A stretch of DNA of 64,000 bases, taken from NCBI GenBank assembly GCA_036877525.1, contig JAZGTH010000142.1, forward strand, positions 310,001 through 374,000, in the 5' to 3' direction. The position numbers and the translations under genes were made by a program. The first letter of the stretch is position 1. Each line of letters begins with the position of its first letter. Origin of the DNA: Chromobotia macracanthus. Lineage: Eukaryota > Chordata > Actinopteri > Cypriniformes > Botiidae. This document shows, piece by piece, positions 57,761 through 64,000 of this stretch. Under the pieces are notes generated by a model. That model worked only from the letters and a program-made list of their open reading frames with translations. It had not been told where the DNA came from and searched no databases.

Positions 57761-60700
57761 AATCTGACAATACCCACTTCCTAAGGCTATATTTTACATG
57801 GGATGAACTAGGCCACTAAATACTATTTCAGAGAAAGGTGAGAAAGTGATGTACCTAGTAAGCAACATTAACATGATCTGCCTTTTTTCATGTGATCACA
57901 TTAATATCAGTTTGGATTTTCCTTAGGTTAGCAAGAGGTATCCTCATTTGGGAATTTCATTTCAGGAATATCATGACGATGAGTTGAGCCTTTGACACAC
58001 ATTCTCTTAGAGTTAGGCCCTATGAATTAAACATGCATGCTTAATAAAACAAACCAAACAGGCCACATTCACTGGGTTATCTAGTGCAATGTAACATGAG
58101 CTTTTTTCCTAAGTGGGATGCTGTATCATGTTATGAGAGGCCCTGTTTCCTCAGCTTTACTCTGATCTATGTCCAGACCAATTCCATCCTACAGCCATTC
58201 ACAGGAGACTGGAGTCCAGATGTGTTTTGCTGTATCGCACATTTTTTCTTCTCGCCCTTTGACCTGATTGTCTGAGGAAATTGTTTCTGTCTTTCAATTC
58301 AATATGCAAAAAAGAATTGCATGCCTGGTTGAAGGAGCGAAAATAGAATGATGAGACCAAAGAGATGAGAACAGTGCTTCCTTTATGTTTGGATAAAGAA
58401 GCAGGAACTGTATGAAAATAATCTCTATGCCTGAGAGGCAGATCACTGGGGGAAGATGGAGTTTTGTTGCTCTTTAACATAATGGCTACCAAAATGGTAT
58501 GTCACATAGCTCTCTTGGGTATATGTGTTGGTCCCAGGCTGAGATTATGTCTGTTGGTGTAGTTTTGCTTTGCTAAGCCATGCACACACACAACAGATTT
58601 CAACCCTGTTGCCTTAGAGGTAACTTTATTGGTAGTTCCAAATGTGGACAATAAAACAGCTCATTAGGATTAACAACAGTGCTCATGTGTGCATTGACAT
58701 GTTTTAATGTGTATTCATTCATCATTCAGTGCCTTGAAATAAATCAAAGTACCTTGGCAAGTAAATAGAGAACAATAAAGCTATAACAGAGGAGTGTCAA
58801 ACACATCCAGTTTAATTGAACAACACAATGTTTTGGCTGAATTGCACCAATCAACATGAATAATATTGTAATATAATGTGACTTGACTAAACCTGACATT
58901 TCATGTCTATTAAGAAGCACTTTATGTAGTTTTCTAATCTTGTTAAGTCATTTTAAGAATGTACTAAATTTATGTCTAACTTTCTGTTCATGTCTTGAGA
59001 CTGAACCCACAATCTCTAAATTTTTTCACAGTAGCTGAGGATTGTCATCATGGCCCTTGTAAAGTAAGATTAACCACATGACCAGACTGGTTAAGCGGTT
59101 GAGTGCTTTTTGAGGGGCAATTCACTGGCGCTGACCCTCACTGTATGTTATATTGCTGTGCTGTGGTTTTTGGAGCCAGCAGCCTTGTTCTAAAGTTGAA
59201 TCTCTGCTGTAAGTGGCTTTTTTATATCCTGACTCTTGCTTTTCTGCTCATGTACAATTTTGATATTAAATGAGTTGGTTCTCCCAGAAGCAGCTCAGCA
59301 AACCTCTGCAGCATCCCAGAAGTTCTCGAAATATCACACTTTGAAGCTTGCAGTGACAATTACATAAGCTCAGATAAGCTTTGGGTTAAATGAAGTTTTC
59401 ATATCACATATAGCATGCATCAAATGTAAGCATCACAGGTTGTAGTGAACAGTGTTTATGGTATTATATATGCTGTGCTGATTTTGACAAGTAGGAGGAG
59501 ACATTTAGTCCATTATGGAGACACTCTTGCAGCTGTTTTGTGGTCTGGTTCCACTATGTTTTTAGGAACTGATATTGCATGTTTTAAATATCTAAAGCAG
59601 GAGTGAATGCTGTAAATAATGACACAAGTTTACCATAGCCATGGCACCAGACAACTGCTGACAATACATTATTCATTTTTCATGACTTTTTATTTTGTTT
59701 ATGTAATTCATCTTGGATTCAACGTTCTGAAATTTACCTCTAAAATAACATCCTTAAAATATAACATAGATGTTTTGCTACTTGTTGGCCACAGCGGTGC
59801 TTTAATGGCCAGTGGAAATGTCAGATTAGGTCAATAACAGTGTTAGATGCACTTACATCATTAAACATATTTAATTGTTTTGTATTTGTAATTGTATTTT
59901 TTAATAATGTACAAATTTAATGAATGTGATAACCTTGGCTGTTCTCCATATACTAACTTTATATGCATTTGTTTGTTTTTATGAATTTGTCTAAAAAATA
60001 CTATCTCAAAGACGTCTAGAAACAATGATAGTCATTCAACCAAAAATTAAACAGGACTTAAAACAAGAGACATCAAACAGAGACATTTGTCCAGTCAAAG
60101 GACACCCACACACCTTCTGGCCTACTGAGATGAAGATCTGGAAATTACGGCTGTTCTTTTTTTACTTCCTTTTGAAGTCATTCTATCAGTGTATTGTTTC
60201 AGAGGTCAGCAATCAAGAGCCTCAGAGATTACTGTTTCTCTTTAGGCTGTTGGTAGATAACAGTGATTGCCCTCAAAAAAGACCCCCGGTGAACTTCAAA
60301 CTTTTTTCAGCATCCTGGAGTCTGTGTTTGTTAGACCAAGCACTTCTGCCCTTGGGATCCTTGGGGAGGAGAAAACATCAATATTGGCCTCTTCAAAGCT
60401 ATATTAGAGCTGAGATCAGTTTGCTCAATTAATTCTCTGAAAAAATAGTGAAAACAGATAAACAAGTAATAAAAGCAAATGTGTCATTTACTTGTACACT
60501 TACGCCTGTTTCACACCGCACATGTATGCAGTATGTATGCGGTGCGTATCCATCGCGTATGCAGAGCTAAAGGTGTACATATCCGTTGTGCTTTCACACC
60601 GGCTGTATTTGCAATCTGAGTCTATTATTCTGTTATACAGGTAAAGAATCAAGCATACCACTTTCTAATCAATGATTAGCATTATCCAAATATACTCCCA

Positions 60701-61989
60701 AAATTGGTAGAGTATGAAACAAAGCTAAGCAGGTTCTGGCTACCTTACACAGAGAGATTTGTGACCTCCTATTTAAAAAAAAAGTGCCACAATTTTAATA
60801 CACACTGAAGCTGGGTCCTGTCAAAACAAATCTGGTCCATGTCTTCTATTGGCCATTTAGGAGAATTATATATGTCAGTTACATTATGTGGATGTTTGGA
60901 TAATTAGGTTCTGCTCCGATGGCCTTGTCATGCTTGAACAATGGCAGAGACTTGACAGGGTCCAACACACACAAATCCAAGAGAATGTGGCTCACCAAGA
61001 GCTTCCTGTAGAACAGCATAATGTACTGTGAGATGTTTTTCTATTTAATTACTCTGAGCTTACAGTTCCTGTCAGCCTGTGTGCCCCTCTTCCAGACTAA
61101 AAATGTGCAGGACCAGGCCTTGGATTAGAATTGGTGAATATAGAGTATATAGAGTATTTAGAGTTTTATATAGAGGAATGTCAGGACTTCGGAAACATCC
61201 CCATTCAGAATTCTCATGGTGTCACATTAAGGTTAAAGGAAAAGTTTACCCAAAAATGAAAATGTTGACATTCACAGACCCTCAAATTGACTGTGGAACT
61301 ATCAGTATAATGAGTCCAGCTCCTAAGAGTATAAAAACAAGATCGGTTCATGTTTGTTATTTTTTTTAATTGTTGAAAAATATGAAAATAATAATAAACA
61401 ATGAGTAAATGGTCCCAATCAGCTGTGTCACCACTTAGCTACTGTTAGTTTTCATGATATCAGACTGAATATTGTTCTCAGGACATGATGCAAGATATTT
61501 ACTCATGTAAGAGTGTTAATGATTTGAAAATACAATAAAACTATTTGAGTATACCAGAAATAGAATTAGACTGAATGTAGTAAATAATGAATAATGCCAC
61601 ATTAATGTAAAAATAGCCTCAGATATTTCATCAAAAAGTTACTATACTATGCTACCAGTAGTTTAGTAGTTAAAAGATTTTGGTTAAAAGATGGAACAGC
61701 AGTTATAAATGGATGTTAACGGGGCTATTACACACTAGGAAATAGCCATGTCAGAAACAAAAACTTCTCACATCTTCATGTGTGTTTTGTTTAACATGTA
61801 AAACAATCAGCTATTTTTATTTTTGAAGATTTTATCTGCTAGCCTTATTAACTATGACCTTCAGCCATGACGTTTGTCCAGTTTTGGGATGAACAGTATA
61901 ATGGCTAAACTCAGACTGTACTAAAAAATTTTAATCATAGATCTGGACTTCATTTGGATGTAAGATATAGGACTACAGGCCAACACACA
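57761..61989. other. no gene seen
   Basis: About 4.2 kb of AT-rich DNA. Minor repeat pieces lie near 60510-60600 ('gtttcacaccgcac…' and 'ctttcacaccggc', inverted hAT-like ends) and 61235-61270 ('aaaagtttacccaaaaatga'). The 135-codon frame at 60025 has no recognisable content. Confidence 0.4.
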
Positions 61990-62640
61990 CATTGCAGTTA
62001 GAAAATTATGGCCAGTTAATAATCGATCTTTTAACTATAAAACAGAAAATAGATCTTTTTTCTACACACTTCCTAAACTCTGGAATAGCCTTCCTAGCTT
62101 AATTTGGGATTTAGACACATTCTGTTCGTTTAAGTCTAGACTAAAGACTCATCTCTTTAGCTAAGCATTCACCTGATTTAATGCCTTAACATATGCTGCA
62201 TTAATTAGCACAGCACATATTTGCCATAATATAACTTTTATATATTGTAGAAATGACTTCTATTCAGCTTGTTTTGTCCCCGTCTTAACCTTAGGTTTCC
62301 AAGGAAACCGGAGACTGATAGACCCAGCTCCATTTGCTTTTAAATTAACAAATGATGAGCCGTAGCCTGTGGCAACCAGATAATGAAGGGTGTCTAGGAT
62401 GATCACAGCCTAGTTGAGCCTACATGGCTTCTCCCAAGGTTTTTCTTCAGTTCTATATCTCTTTTAAGTTTTGGTTCCTTGCCATAGTGGCCTATGACAT
62501 ACAATACTCTGGTCAAGTCTGCTTGAACTAAACATGAAGCTGATCCAAATGGGCTCGGAATCCAGCAGTGGGGGCTGGTGAATAAGGAAGTGTTGTGCAA
62601 GACTAAATGGTAAATGCCCACAGCTCATTGTCTCATTGGC
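61990..62640 (+). repeat. dispersed LINE-like 3' repeat, copy 2
   Basis: Plus-strand counterpart of the repeat at 49,640-50,480: 'agtctagactaaagactcat', 'ctctttagctaagcattcac', 'ttttggttccttgcc'. A short Ser/Leu-rich reading with 'LWNSLPSLI' style text precedes it, as in fish non-LTR ORF2 ends. Confidence 0.6.
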
Positions 62641-64000
62641 CATAATGCAATTCATGGCCAAGCTAAACAGTGGCCCACCCTCCAGCTTCTTGCAAAGGAT
62701 ATGATAAAGTATGATAAAGTCCATGAGTATACCTGTGAATGCAGTCAACTGATGCATTCTAATGTCTAACTTCCCATCATGCTATGAGTTATCAAGCTTA
62801 ATAATTTGTAACAATACTGGCAGAGATATACTGGTAGAGAGCTTGGTATATATTTACCATAGTAACGTTTCCTTTCCTCAAATTGATTGGCCATCTGGAG
62901 TTCAAAGAGTACTGATAGCATTCACGTGTCACCCTAACCCTAGCAATCCTGTTTGCGTAAGATCGTCTAACATAAACAGTAATATAAGATAGCATATGTG
63001 TTGACAGGATTATGGTCTTGAAAGATTGGGTGTGTTCTGTTGAGAATAGATGTGACACCTGTAAATGGCGCACCAGCTACTACTAGGCTTTTCCTGTCAA
63101 AATATGTTAGGCATAATTAATCTCTAGGGTGCAGGACCCCCGTTGCATGTAGTACATGTGCCTGAAAGAGATATATGTGTATATTAGAAATGTAACATTG
63201 TTAAACACTAACACAATTAAACATTTTTTGTGGTAATTTACTCATGTGTGGAGATATTTACCAAATGTAATGTTATTGTTGACTAAATGCAATCACATTT
63301 CTGGCCTTTAAACAGGTCAGGTTTTTGTCAGGAGTGATTTTCATTGATGGTGAGCCAACCCAAATGGACTCTGGAGGTAAAGAATATTATTAGTCATACA
63401 GGACCCAGACTGCATCTGGGTTTTATTGTTTTTCCTGCTGAAGGTAAAACTTTTCCTACATAGAGTTTTGTTATATGGAACTGAGACAAGAAGAAACTGA
63501 TATCAGTGATTGAATAATTGGAACTAGAACATATCATCAATGTGTGTGATATCACAGACTTATTCAACATTTAAGGACTGTGATTTAGAGTTGGTTGAAT
63601 CTGAACAAATCTGGCATATTATGTGTGAGGTTTTGTGAAACTGACAATGATTTGATCAGATTTGTTTTGTTTTTTCATTTAATTGATGTCATTTATTTTG
63701 AAGTGCTTATTTCTTCTATTTTATTTGATTGCAAGTGTTTCATTTTTAAGGGGAAAGGCCTATAGTTAAGGCTAGGGGTGAAACAAACATTCTAAATATT
63801 TACCTTAATTATGGTTTCCTGTCATTCCTCAGCAATTACCCCTACCTCTATAGCTGAACATAGTGATCTTGTTATTTGCAAATTAGTCCAAATAGAAAGA
63901 GAAGAATTAAATTTATGTGCCAGGAGCGATGAGGGCCCTCCCACAGACCACAGACTGGGCGGCCTTTTAAGAACCCTACCCCACTGGCCAGCATCTAATA
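62641..64000. other. no gene seen
   Basis: AT-rich. Overlapping short frames at 62762-63073 lie on opposite strands. Nothing recognised to the window end. Confidence 0.4.

Noticed and set aside
60025..60432. 135-codon plus-strand open frame
   Set aside because: No recognisable domain, no supporting splice or promoter signal; the length is reachable by chance in 64 kb.

Overview
This is vertebrate, almost certainly teleost, genomic DNA. It is AT-rich, has long introns with GT-AG boundaries, and is full of fish-type repeats: Tc1-like transposons, DIRS-type retroelements with long inverted ends, a gypsy integrase, LINE tails and a tRNA-derived SINE. Codon-level similarity to fish RNF213 (mysterin) is high, and an otophysan fish (the zebrafish, characin and catfish group) is my best guess. 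Species cannot be fixed from the sequence alone.

One gene fills the window: an RNF213-like giant E3 ubiquitin ligase on the plus strand, from an interferon-type promoter at about 5.93 kb to a stop codon at 47,722. I traced about 55 exons by reading frame and splice phase. They cover an ATG in exon 1, a lysine-rich disordered N-terminus, a CBM20-like module, the helical stalk, the AAA+ core inside one giant 3.6-kb exon, the post-AAA region, a C3HC4 RING, the RZ-type finger and the C-terminal domain.

The gene is broken. Eight in-frame nonsense codons, about nine small frameshifts and several missing exons lie between 13.4 and 34.6 kb. By contrast the last 20 exons (34,590-47,722, about 945 codons, including the RZ finger) form one uninterrupted, phase-consistent reading frame with normal splice sites. 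Either decay has been uneven or the 3' part is still used.

Layout. 1-5.9 kb: repeats, a gypsy integrase remnant, a LINE tail, and a weak trace of a small transcription unit. 5.9-15.1 kb: promoter and N-terminal exons, crowded with Tc1-like elements, one of which is fused to an antisense copy of exon 2. 15.1-23.4 kb: stalk exons. 23.5-27.1 kb: giant AAA+ exon. 28.6-34 kb: post-AAA and RING exons. 34.6-47.7 kb: clean 3' block interrupted by two DIRS insertions. 47.7-64 kb: no gene recognised; scattered transposon remnants and unique AT-rich sequence.

Protein family statements come from recalled knowledge of RNF213. No alignment or database search was run.
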